A stretch of DNA of 5,920 nucleotides from JAQGMJ01 sp036271855 (GCA_036271855.1 DATAZV010000337.1:1-5920); one strand, 5' to 3'. Shown: positions 1-5,562, counted from the first letter of the stretch. The notes: generated by a model not told the origin, from the letters alone. Program-made: numbers and translations.

Positions 1-345
1 CTACACCGGCATGTCGGCGTCGCCTGTTACGACCAGGATGTATTCATCAACGCGGTCGGCGGAGTGAAAATCGGCGAGCCGGCGGCAGACCTGGCGGTGC
101 TGCTGGCGATCATGTCCTCGCTCAAGGGCAAACCGCTGCCCAAAGGCCTGGTGGTGTTCGGCGAGGTCGGGCTGGCGGGCGAGATCCGCCCGGCGCCGCG
201 CGGGCAGGAGCGCCTGCGCGAGGCCGCCAAGCTGGGTTTCACGCAAGCGCTGATCCCCAAGGCGAATGCACCCAAGGGCGAGATCAAGGGACTGGAAGTG
301 ATCGCGGTGGATCGCGCGGCGGACGCGCTGGCGCGCTTTCGCTAG
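1..345 (+). CDS. radA: DNA repair protein RadA (Sms), C-terminal part
   Basis: The window opens inside this gene; the last 114 codons are present and end at TAG (343-345). RadA is a RecA-like, DnaB-type branch-migration helicase that helps process recombination intermediates in the cytoplasm. The part seen is its C-terminal Lon-protease-like domain. Recognisable stretches are HVGVACYDQDVFINAVGGVKI near residues 4-24 of the fragment, EPAADLAVLLAIMSSLKGK after it, then FGEVGLAGEIRPAPRGQERL and ALIPKAN. These match the RadA family closely, including the Lon-like GEVxLxGxIRP and IPKxN blocks. The zinc finger, Walker A and KNRFG motifs lie upstream, outside the window. The gene converges on the lipoprotein gene, leaving only 14 bp between the two stop codons. 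No truncation or frameshift is visible. Confidence 0.96.
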   Translation, partial: LHRHVGVACYDQDVFINAVGGVKIGEPAADLAVLLAIMSSLKGKPLPKGLVVFGEVGLAGEIRPAPRGQERLREAAKLGFTQALIPKANAPKGEIKGLEVIAVDRAADALARFR

Positions 346-349
346 GGGT

Positions 350-389
350 CTGCGGCGGCCTAATTGCCGTGCTGGATATTGCGCCGCAG
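350..389. repeat. Inverted repeat spanning the radA/lipoprotein convergent 3' ends
   Basis: A perfect 8-bp inverted repeat, CTGCGGCG (350-357) and CGCCGCAG (382-389), encloses a 24-nt loop. It starts 5 bp after the radA stop and covers the last codons of the opposing lipoprotein gene. No T tract follows on either strand, so it is not a standard intrinsic terminator. It could still protect mRNA 3' ends or mark where convergent transcripts stop. Part of the repeat is coding sequence, so chance is possible. Confidence 0.35.
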
Positions 390-833
390 TTCCACATTTG
401 GGTGGGCGAGGGTGATGCGCGGCTGCCCGGCAATGTTGATATTCAGCTCGTAGTCGCCGGTTTGCGCCGCCTCGACCAACAGCATGGTCTGCGATACGCT
501 GATGGCGCCGGCAGGTGCGTCCGGCGTGGCATTGCTGTTGATGTTGAAGGCGCCGGTGGCGATGCCGCGGCCCTGGTAGCTCAGCACCGCGACATAACTG
601 TTCCATTTGCCCGCTTCGGCGGGATTGGCCGTGTACTCGGCGGAGAAATTGAGCGTGACCGGATTCATCTCCGGACCCAGGGTCAGGCGCAGCGGCGCGA
701 AACCGCCGCCGGCCACCGGCTGCAGCGGAAAACGGACCACCTGCTTGCCGGTAAACAAACCGTCACAAGCCGTCAGCAGCAGGAGCGGCAACAGCAGGGC
801 CCGCGCCTGGTGCGCGAGCGCCGCTTTCAGCAC
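360..833 (-). CDS. Small predicted lipoprotein, probably inner-membrane retained
   Basis: A 157-residue product of unknown function that I cannot assign to a named family. The N-terminus is a clear lipoprotein signal peptide: K3, H8 and R11 give positive charge, a Leu-rich core spans residues 13-20, and the lipobox is L20-T-A-C23. Processing would leave Cys23 lipidated, followed by Asp24. Asp at +2 is the known inner-membrane retention (Lol-avoidance) signal in enterobacteria. The mature ~134 residues are rich in alternating hydrophobic/polar stretches (RFPLQPV, VTLNFSAEYT, YVAVLSYQG, YELNINIAG), consistent with a beta-sandwich fold; this is inference. The start is GTG at 833-831, overlapping the end of the upstream cyclase gene by 7 bp. 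No separate Shine-Dalgarno is evident, so translational coupling is likely. No ATG start would retain the signal peptide. Confidence 0.82.
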   Translation of the reverse strand: MLKAALAHQARALLLPLLLLTACDGLFTGKQVVRFPLQPVAGGGFAPLRLTLGPEMNPVTLNFSAEYTANPAEAGKWNSYVAVLSYQGRGIATGAFNINSNATPDAPAGAISVSQTMLLVEAAQTGDYELNINIAGQPRITLAHPNVELRRNIQHGN

Positions 834-2287
834 GAGATGACGACCAGCCGCGTGTTATTCGCTTCCACGTTGACGGACTGGTGCTTGGTATCCGGCGGAA
901 AGCCGCATTCGCGGATTTCGATCCGGTGTTCGCCCGGCGCCACCGCATACTGGCTGATCGAGCTGGTCGAGCCGACGTGATTGCCGTCGACGTAGATCTC
1001 GCCGAAGCCGCCGATCTGAAAGCGCAGGATGCCGCTGCGCGCCTTGGCCTGCGCAGCCTGGGCGTCGCGCGCGGCAGAAGCAGCGGCAGCTTGCGCCGAA
1101 GCGGCAGCGGTGTCGGGGACGGGTGCGGGTCCGCCTTTGGCTTTTGCGTCTTTCGCGACATCCTTCACCGCTTTGTTGTCCGCTTTTTTCGGCTCCGCCT
1201 TGGGCGGTGCTGCCTTGGGTGCGGCGCTTGCGGCAGGGGCCGGCGGTGTTGCCGAAACCGGGGCGCTGACCGATGCGGAGGAGGTGGTGGGCGCGGCAGG
1301 CGATCCGGCGGAGCTTGCGGCCGCGTCCGACTGGGCGCTTGCGGCAGCCTCGGTGGTACTGGGTGCCGGCCGCGTCAGCCACCAGGCCAGGAGGATGGCC
1401 ACGCAGGCGCCCGCCAGGGCCACCGGCAGGATCCAAGGTTTGCGCTGGGTGGTTCTGGCCGGGCCTCCCGGTCCCATCTGCAAAAACGCCGCGCGCGCCG
1501 CCGGATCGTCGATATGGGCGCTCAAGGCGTTGCGCAAGGTTGCAAAATCCGGCGCGCCCATGGCCTTGGCCTGCACCAGTACATGCGCATGGTCGCCGAC
1601 GTGCGGCTCGAGCGCCTGCTCCAGCATGGCCAGTTGCTCGTCGGGCACGCGGGTGCGCGCTTCCAGCACCTGCATGCGTTCGGTGATGGTGACCGAGCGT
1701 TCCGGATCGACAAAGCCGATTTCGTAAAGCTCGTGCTCGCGCACGTGCTTGTCGGCATGCTTGCCCTTGTCGCTGAACAGTTCGCGGTATTCGTCGGACA
1801 GGCAGGAGACTACGTCATAGAAGGAGCGCGACACCAGAATCTGGTCCGGTTCGGCGAAATTCATCACCCGCTGCGCGACATTGATGCCGTCGCCGATTAG
1901 GTTCGGGCGGCCGTTGATGTCCTTCAGCAGCTTCACCGGCCCCAGGTTGATGCCCATGCGCAGGTGCAGGTCGGGAAACTCGGCTTCCTGTTTTTCCTTG
2001 ATCGCATCGCGCAATTTGACGGCGACGAACAGGGCGTCTTCCGGGTCGCCGAGAAAGCTCAGGGCGGCGCCGTCGCCGGTATCCAGCACAATGCGGTCGG
2101 CCTCCGGGATGTCGGAAATCAGGTGTGACACCAGGGTATTGAATTGCTCCTTCAGGCGAATTTGCTCGGACACCGGCAGCTTGGAATAGCCGACGATGTC
2201 GAGAAACAGCACGCTGGAGATGAACGTCCGGCTGGGGCGGTCCATCATAGTCTGAGGGCAGTAGGTGGTTATTGTTAAGCCGGGCAT
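827..2287 (-). CDS. Membrane-anchored class III nucleotidyl cyclase with C-terminal PEGA-like domain
   Basis: Encodes 486 residues. The N-terminal ~22-160 is a class III cyclase domain. Metal-binding Asp residues are D30 (VLFLDIVGYS) and D72 (DTGDGAALSF), and the transition-state pair is N136 and R140 (GINVAQRV). It should form a cyclic nucleotide from an NTP as a dimer. The two substrate-recognition positions are non-canonical: Leu68 where adenylate cyclases have Lys, and Asn129 where they have Asp/Thr, so the product is uncertain. Residues 161-280 are a soluble region without a clear family. One membrane helix spans about 285-304, preceded by Arg/Lys residues, so the N-terminus is inside. 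An Ala/Pro/Ser/Lys linker spans about 307-416. The C-terminus (about 417-486) resembles a PEGA domain (EIYVDGNHVG, APGEHRIEIRECGF) and is predicted periplasmic, with Cys461 and Cys486. The start is uncertain: ATG at 2287, or ATG pairs at 2248/2245, which remove a poorly conserved-looking extension. Neither has a strong Shine-Dalgarno. It overlaps the downstream lipoprotein gene. Confidence 0.9.
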   Translation of the reverse strand: MPGLTITTYCPQTMMDRPSRTFISSVLFLDIVGYSKLPVSEQIRLKEQFNTLVSHLISDIPEADRIVLDTGDGAALSFLGDPEDALFVAVKLRDAIKEKQEAEFPDLHLRMGINLGPVKLLKDINGRPNLIGDGINVAQRVMNFAEPDQILVSRSFYDVVSCLSDEYRELFSDKGKHADKHVREHELYEIGFVDPERSVTITERMQVLEARTRVPDEQLAMLEQALEPHVGDHAHVLVQAKAMGAPDFATLRNALSAHIDDPAARAAFLQMGPGGPARTTQRKPWILPVALAGACVAILLAWWLTRPAPSTTEAAASAQSDAAASSAGSPAAPTTSSASVSAPVSATPPAPAASAAPKAAPPKAEPKKADNKAVKDVAKDAKAKGGPAPVPDTAAASAQAAAASAARDAQAAQAKARSGILRFQIGGFGEIYVDGNHVGSTSSISQYAVAPGEHRIEIRECGFPPDTKHQSVNVEANNTRLVVISC

Positions 2288-2312
2288 TTTAGCCGCGAAC
2301 GCCTGTTTTTGC

Positions 2313-2322
2313 CGAAGCTTCG
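2313..2322. promoter_or_regulatory. Perfect 10-bp palindrome in the cyclase/der divergent region, possible operator
   Basis: CGAAGCTTCG lies between the divergent starts, 26 bp upstream of the cyclase ATG at 2287 and about 20 bp upstream of the -10-like hexamer on the der side. Flanking GCC (2311-2313) and GGC (2324-2326) extend the symmetry with a 2-nt offset. A dimeric regulator could bind here and affect both genes. No regulator family is recognised and the site is short, so this is a weak call. Confidence 0.22.
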
Positions 2323-2340
2323 TGGCAATGCAGCAACGAA

Positions 2341-2349
2341 TGTTAAAAT
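2341..2349 (+). promoter_or_regulatory. Extended -10-like promoter for der
   Basis: TGTTAAAAT fits the extended -10 form TGn followed by TAAAAT, five of six matches to the sigma-70 consensus. It sits in a short AT-rich patch inside an otherwise GC-rich intergenic region. No good -35 hexamer lies 16-18 bp upstream, which is compatible with an extended -10 promoter. Transcription would start near 2356 and give a leader of about 100 nt before der. The function is inferred. Confidence 0.4.
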
Positions 2350-2365
2350 AGACGCTTCCATCCCG

Positions 2366-2440
2366 GCACCGTTGCCGGTGCGTCGCCCGCGCGCCGCGGG
2401 CGGTTCCGCATGGCGAGGCTCCCCAGGCCCGCCTCTTTTT
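2366..2440 (+). other. Hairpin-rich der leader with terminator-like 3' element
   Basis: Three successive inverted repeats occur. GCACCG (2366-2371) pairs with CGGTGC (2376-2381) across a 4-nt loop. CGCCCGCG (2384-2391) pairs with CGCGGGCG (2395-2402) across a 3-nt loop. GAGGC (2415-2419) pairs with GCCTC (2431-2435) and is followed directly by TTTTT (2436-2440), 14 bp before the der ATG. In addition GCGGGC (2396-2401) can pair with GCCCGC (2427-2432), which would break hairpins 2 and 3. That arrangement resembles an attenuator, but the last stem is short (5 bp, 11-nt loop) and no riboswitch class is recognised. Confidence 0.3.
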
Positions 2441-2454
2441 AAGCGCTTTCCAAG

Positions 2455-3789
2455 ATGAAACCAGTCATTGCGCTGGTCGGCCGCCCAAATGTGGGCAAAT
2501 CGACGCTATTCAACCGCCTGACCAAATCGCGCGACGCGCTGGTGGCCGATATTCCCGGCCTGACCCGCGATCGCCACTATGGCCATGGCCGCCTGGGCGA
2601 CAAGCCTTTCCTGGTGATCGACACCGGCGGCTTCGAGCCCGATGCCAAGACCGGCATCGTCAGTGAAATGGCGCGCCAGGCCGAGCAGGCGATCGCCGAA
2701 GCCGACGTGGTGATTTTCCTGACCGACGGCCGCGCCGGGGTCACCGGCCACGACCAGAACATCGCCCAGATGCTGCGCAAGTCGGGCCGCAAGGCGATTC
2801 TGGCGGTGAATAAAGCCGAGGGCATGACCACCACCGGCGTGACCAACGAATTCTACGAATTGGGAATGGGTGATCCGTATCCGATTTCGGCGGCCCATGG
2901 CGAAAACGTCAAGGAGCTGCTGGAATTCGCCCTTGAGGGTTTCCCGGCACCGGAAGAGGAAAGCCAGGAGCGCGAAAAACGCCCGCGCATCGCCATCGCC
3001 GGACGTCCGAACGTCGGCAAGTCGACCCTGGTGAACACGCTGCTGGGCGAGGAAAGGGTGATCGCCTTCGACCAGCCCGGCACCACGCGTGACGCCATCG
3101 CCATCGACTTCGATTATCACGGAAGGCCCTATACCCTGATCGATACCGCCGGCATCCGCCGCCGTGGCAAGGTGTTCGAGACGGTCGAGAAGTTCTCCGT
3201 GGTGAAGACGATGCAGGCGATTTCCGACGCCAACATCGTTGTCCTCGTGCTGGATGCGCGCCAGGACATCGCCGATCAGGACGCGCATATCGCCGGCTTC
3301 ATCCTCGAATCGGGCCGCGCCCTGGTGGTGGCGGTCAACAAATGGGACGGCCTGGAAGCCTACGCACGCGAGCGCATCAAGCATGAAGTCGCGCGCAAGC
3401 TGCAATTCCTGAGTTTCGCCAATCTGCATTTCATTTCGGCCCTGCATGGCCAGGGGATCAACGGCCTGATGAAATCGGTGGGGGATGCGTATGCCGCTGC
3501 CACCATCAAGCTCGCCACGCCGAAGATCACCCGCGCCCTGCAGGACGCGGTGGCGCGCCAGCAGCCGCCGCGCGCGGGCATGAACCGGCCCAAGCTGCGC
3601 TACGCCCACCAAGGTGGGATGAACCCGCCGATCATCGTGGTGCACGGTAATTCCCTGCAGCATATTTCCGACAGCTACCGGCGTTACCTGGAGGGCTATT
3701 TCCAGGAAACTTTCAAGCTCAAGGGCACTCCATTAAGAGTGCAGTTCAAATTGGGCCGCAACCCGTTTTCTGCGGACAAAGCCGAGTAG
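2455..3789 (+). CDS. der: Ribosome biogenesis GTPase Der (EngA)
   Basis: A complete 444-residue protein of normal family length. Der is the essential double GTPase that binds and matures the 50S subunit. The first G domain has the P-loop G9-RPNVGK-S16, switch T37, D56-TGG and the base-recognition motif N119-K-A-E122, which carries Glu in place of the usual Asp. A SAA motif follows at 145-147. The second G domain has an identical P-loop at G183-S190, switch T210/T211, D230-TAGI and N295-KWD298. The C-terminus (about 350-440) is the KH-like domain unique to Der, ending near LRVQFKLGRNPF. The ATG at 2455 gives MKPVIALVGRPNVGKS, the standard start, although the preceding sequence has no good Shine-Dalgarno. 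Hfq follows after 224 bp on the same strand. No intrinsic terminator is seen after the TAG, so read-through into hfq is possible. Confidence 0.98.
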   Translation: MKPVIALVGRPNVGKSTLFNRLTKSRDALVADIPGLTRDRHYGHGRLGDKPFLVIDTGGFEPDAKTGIVSEMARQAEQAIAEADVVIFLTDGRAGVTGHDQNIAQMLRKSGRKAILAVNKAEGMTTTGVTNEFYELGMGDPYPISAAHGENVKELLEFALEGFPAPEEESQEREKRPRIAIAGRPNVGKSTLVNTLLGEERVIAFDQPGTTRDAIAIDFDYHGRPYTLIDTAGIRRRGKVFETVEKFSVVKTMQAISDANIVVLVLDARQDIADQDAHIAGFILESGRALVVAVNKWDGLEAYARERIKHEVARKLQFLSFANLHFISALHGQGINGLMKSVGDAYAAATIKLATPKITRALQDAVARQQPPRAGMNRPKLRYAHQGGMNPPIIVVHGNSLQHISDSYRRYLEGYFQETFKLKGTPLRVQFKLGRNPFSADKAE

Positions 3790-3970
3790 CGACAGGCAAG
3801 AGGCGAGTCGGGTTTCGACCAGAGGCAGCGATTGAAAACGCCAGGGCAGACCTCATCTGTGTCTGTGCGGCTTACGTAATTGAAAGTACTCGGAAACCGC
3901 AAATGGACAAGGGCTTGATTTGTAGAAAAGTGTTAAACCCGCTCTGCGCTACTGGCAGCGTCTAGGCGGA

Positions 3971-3980
3971 TGGTGTAAAT
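3971..3980 (+). promoter_or_regulatory. Candidate hfq promoter (-10 region)
   Basis: TGGTGTAAAT contains a TG dinucleotide one base before a TGTAAA hexamer (four of six matches to TATAAT). It lies 34 bp upstream of the hfq start, so the leader would be about 25-30 nt. The surrounding der-hfq gap (3790-4013) is noticeably richer in A/T than the flanking genes, as expected of a promoter region. No good -35 hexamer is present at normal spacing, so the call is tentative. Confidence 0.3.
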
Positions 3981-4001
3981 TCAAAGTCCAACAAGAAAGT
4001 C

Positions 4002-4005
4002 GGAG
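4002..4005 (+). promoter_or_regulatory. Ribosome-binding site of hfq
   Basis: GGAG lies 8 nt before the ATG at 4014. It is among the strongest Shine-Dalgarno sequences in the window and fixes the hfq start at MSNKGQ. It contrasts with der and hflX, which lack a clear one. Confidence 0.7.
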
Positions 4006-4013
4006 CCATTACT

Positions 4014-4253
4014 ATGAGTAACAAAGGGCAAATGCTCCAAGATCCCTTCCTCAATGCATTGCGCAGGGAACATGTGCCGGTGGCGATTTATCTGGTCAAC
4101 GGTATCAAGTTGCAGGGTCAGGTCGAGTCGTTTGATCAGTACGTGGTTCTTTTGAAGAACACCGTGACCCAGATGGTCTACAAGCATGCCATCTCCACCG
4201 TCGTGCCTTCACGCCCGGTGAGCATGAACCTGGAATCGAACGGCGAAGCTTGA
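4014..4253 (+). CDS. hfq: RNA chaperone Hfq
   Basis: A complete 79-residue Sm-like protein. Hfq forms a homohexameric ring that binds small RNAs on its proximal face and A-rich RNA on its distal face, promoting sRNA-mRNA pairing in the cytoplasm. The N-terminal helix is LQDPFLNALRREHVPV (8-23). The Sm1 strand region follows with YLVNGIKLQGQVESFDQYVV (26-45), including the proximal-face Q9 and F40-D41-Q42. The Sm2 signature is VYKHAISTVVPSRPV (55-69), with the U-binding Y56-K57-H58. The rim patch reads R17-R18-E19-H20 where Escherichia coli has RRER; the His form is usual in Burkholderiales. The C-terminal tail after the Sm core is short and slightly acidic. It sits between der and hflX, as in related bacteria. 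A 10-nt palindrome, TGATCGATCA, covers the stop codon. Confidence 0.98.
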   Translation: MSNKGQMLQDPFLNALRREHVPVAIYLVNGIKLQGQVESFDQYVVLLKNTVTQMVYKHAISTVVPSRPVSMNLESNGEA

Positions 4254-4293
4254 TCGATCATCGTCCTGCATCGCCGCATCCGCTTCCGGGCAG

Positions 4294-4321
4294 GTGGGCG
4301 CCTGACGGCGCCGCCGCCCAC
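4294..4321 (+). repeat. GC-rich hairpin between hfq and hflX
   Basis: GTGGGCG (4294-4300) and CGCCCAC (4315-4321) form a perfect 7-bp stem. Inside it is a second repeat in which GGCGCC occurs twice (4297-4302 and 4307-4312) around TGAC, giving alternative pairings. No T tract follows, so it is not a classical intrinsic terminator. It may be an RNA stability or processing element in the 112-bp hfq-hflX gap, or a Rho-dependent stop site. Confidence 0.4.
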
Positions 4322-4365
4322 GCAGCATAGGGTACGATACCGGTCCTGATTCCAAAGACCTGCCC

Positions 4366-5562
4366 GTGCTAGATTCCTACGAATCTTCCCGGCGCGCCGG
4401 CGTCATCGACGCCGCCGTGCTGGTGGCGCTCGACTTCGGCGAGCGTGATCACGCCGACGCGGTGGCTGAATTCAAGCTTCTTTGCGCCAGCGCCGGTCTG
4501 AAAGAGGCGGCCCTGATCGGCGGCAAGCGCGGCCGGCCCGACCCGGCGTATTACGCCGGCAGCGGCAAGGCGAAGGAAATCGCCGCCGCGGTGGCCGCCA
4601 GCGGCGCCGAGGTGGTGGTGTTCAACCATATCCTGTCGCCGGCGCAGCAGCGCAACCTGGAGGGCGAGGTGAAGGCGCGGGTGGTCGACCGCACTACGCT
4701 GATCCTGGACATTTTCGCGCAGCGCGCGCAAAGCCACGAAGGCAAGATCCAGGTCGAGTTGGCACAACTCAAGCACCTGGCTACCCGCCTGGTGCGGGGG
4801 TGGACCCACCTGGAGCGGCAAAAGGGCGGTATCGGCCTGCGCGGCCCAGGCGAAACCCAGCTTGAGACCGACCGCCGCCTGCTCGGCAAACGGGTGAAAA
4901 TCCTGTCCGAGAAACTGGACAAACTGCAGCGCCAGCGCGAGGTGCAGCGGCGCTCGCGCACCCGAGGCCGGGTGTTCTCGGTGTCGCTGGTGGGCTACAC
5001 CAACGCCGGCAAGTCGACGCTGTTCAACTCGCTCACCAAGGCGGAAACCTACGCCGCCGACCAGTTGTTCGCCACCCTGGACACCACCTCGCGCAAGATC
5101 TACCTGCCGCAGGCGGGCAATGTCGTGGTTTCCGATACGGTGGGTTTCATCCGCGACCTGCCGCATACCCTGGTGGCGGCGTTTCGCGCCACTCTGGAAG
5201 AGACCATCCACGCCGACCTGCTGCTGCATGTGGTGGACTCGGCCTCGCCGGCACGCCTGGAGCAAATCGAGCAGGTCAATGCCGTGCTGAAGGAAATCGG
5301 CGCCGATGGTGTGCCCCAGGTGCTGATCTGGAACAAGATCGACCTCGCCGCGGGCGAGGGCGGTAGCCGCTTTTCCCCCGGAGTCGAGCGCGACGAATAT
5401 GATAAAATTTCACGTGTGTACCTGAGTGCCCGGACGCGTGAAGGAATGGATTTTCTGCGTCAGGCGCTCATCGAGCATGCAGCCGCGTTTGCCGCCGCGG
5501 GCGGCCACGCGCAAGACCCCACGGCGGATGTGGACCACCCTTCCGCCGTTTCTGTTTTCTGA
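4366..5562 (+). CDS. hflX: Ribosome-splitting GTPase HflX
   Basis: A complete 398-residue protein. HflX is a translational GTPase that binds the 50S subunit and splits stalled 70S ribosomes, notably under heat stress. The N-terminal HflX domain (about 15-180) contains G65-SGK and the family signature GLRGPGETQLETDRR at 157-171, followed by a basic coiled-coil-like helix (KRVKILSEKLDKLQRQREVQRR). The G domain has the P-loop G210-YTNAGK-S217, switch T237/T240 (FATLDTTSRK), D257-TVGF, N323-KID326 and the G5 motif S354-A355. A short C-terminal extension follows. The start is GTG at 4366: an in-frame TGA lies at 4303 and no ATG or other GTG occurs between. The Shine-Dalgarno is weak at best (AAAGA at 4354-4358), so expression may depend on read-through from hfq. 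A terminator-like hairpin lies within its last codons. Confidence 0.97.
   Translation: MLDSYESSRRAGVIDAAVLVALDFGERDHADAVAEFKLLCASAGLKEAALIGGKRGRPDPAYYAGSGKAKEIAAAVAASGAEVVVFNHILSPAQQRNLEGEVKARVVDRTTLILDIFAQRAQSHEGKIQVELAQLKHLATRLVRGWTHLERQKGGIGLRGPGETQLETDRRLLGKRVKILSEKLDKLQRQREVQRRSRTRGRVFSVSLVGYTNAGKSTLFNSLTKAETYAADQLFATLDTTSRKIYLPQAGNVVVSDTVGFIRDLPHTLVAAFRATLEETIHADLLLHVVDSASPARLEQIEQVNAVLKEIGADGVPQVLIWNKIDLAAGEGGSRFSPGVERDEYDKISRVYLSARTREGMDFLRQALIEHAAAFAAAGGHAQDPTADVDHPSAVSVF
5521..5560 (+). terminator. Intrinsic-terminator-like hairpin inside the hflX 3' end
   Basis: ACGGCGGA (5521-5528) and TCCGCCGT (5542-5549) form a perfect 8-bp GC-rich stem. A small inner stem, GTG (5530-5532) with CAC (5536-5538), can form within the loop. 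The stem is followed immediately by a T-rich tract, TTCTGTTTTCT (5550-5560), running into the hflX stop codon. This has the shape of a Rho-independent terminator placed within the last 14 codons of hflX. The interrupted T tract may make it partial. Confidence 0.5.

Noticed and set aside
881..1900. Open frame of 339 codons on the plus strand opposite the cyclase
   Set aside because: It is Arg/Gly/Cys-rich low-complexity translation of the opposite strand of the Ala/Pro linker. The minus-strand cyclase has clear domains and catalytic residues.
827..2287. Pycsar-type anti-phage cyclase system
   Set aside because: The cyclase has a membrane helix and PEGA-like domain, and its partner is a lipoprotein. 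There is no adjacent cyclic-nucleotide-binding TIR or transmembrane effector in the window.
2506..3663. Long open frame (385 codons) antisense to der
   Set aside because: It mirrors der with the codon phase expected of a GC-rich shadow frame. The translation is rich in His, Arg, Gly and Val with no recognisable motif, and der itself is beyond doubt.
3790..3902. Possible terminator after der and a minus-strand 68-codon ORF
   Set aside because: The only hairpin near the der stop (GTCG/CGAC at 3807-3819) is 4 bp without a T tract. The minus-strand ORF has no ribosome-binding site or family resemblance and overlaps the der 3' end.
3953..3968. Sigma-54-like spacing TGGCAG ... GGC upstream of hfq
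   Set aside because: The GG and GC are 12 bp apart as required, but the -12 element reads AGGC instead of TTGC and no activator site is visible. It is likely chance in GC-rich DNA.
4251..4260. TGATCGATCA palindrome over the hfq stop codon
   Set aside because: It is only 10 nt, lacks a loop for a stable RNA hairpin, and lies largely at the stop codon. There is no evidence for a regulator site.
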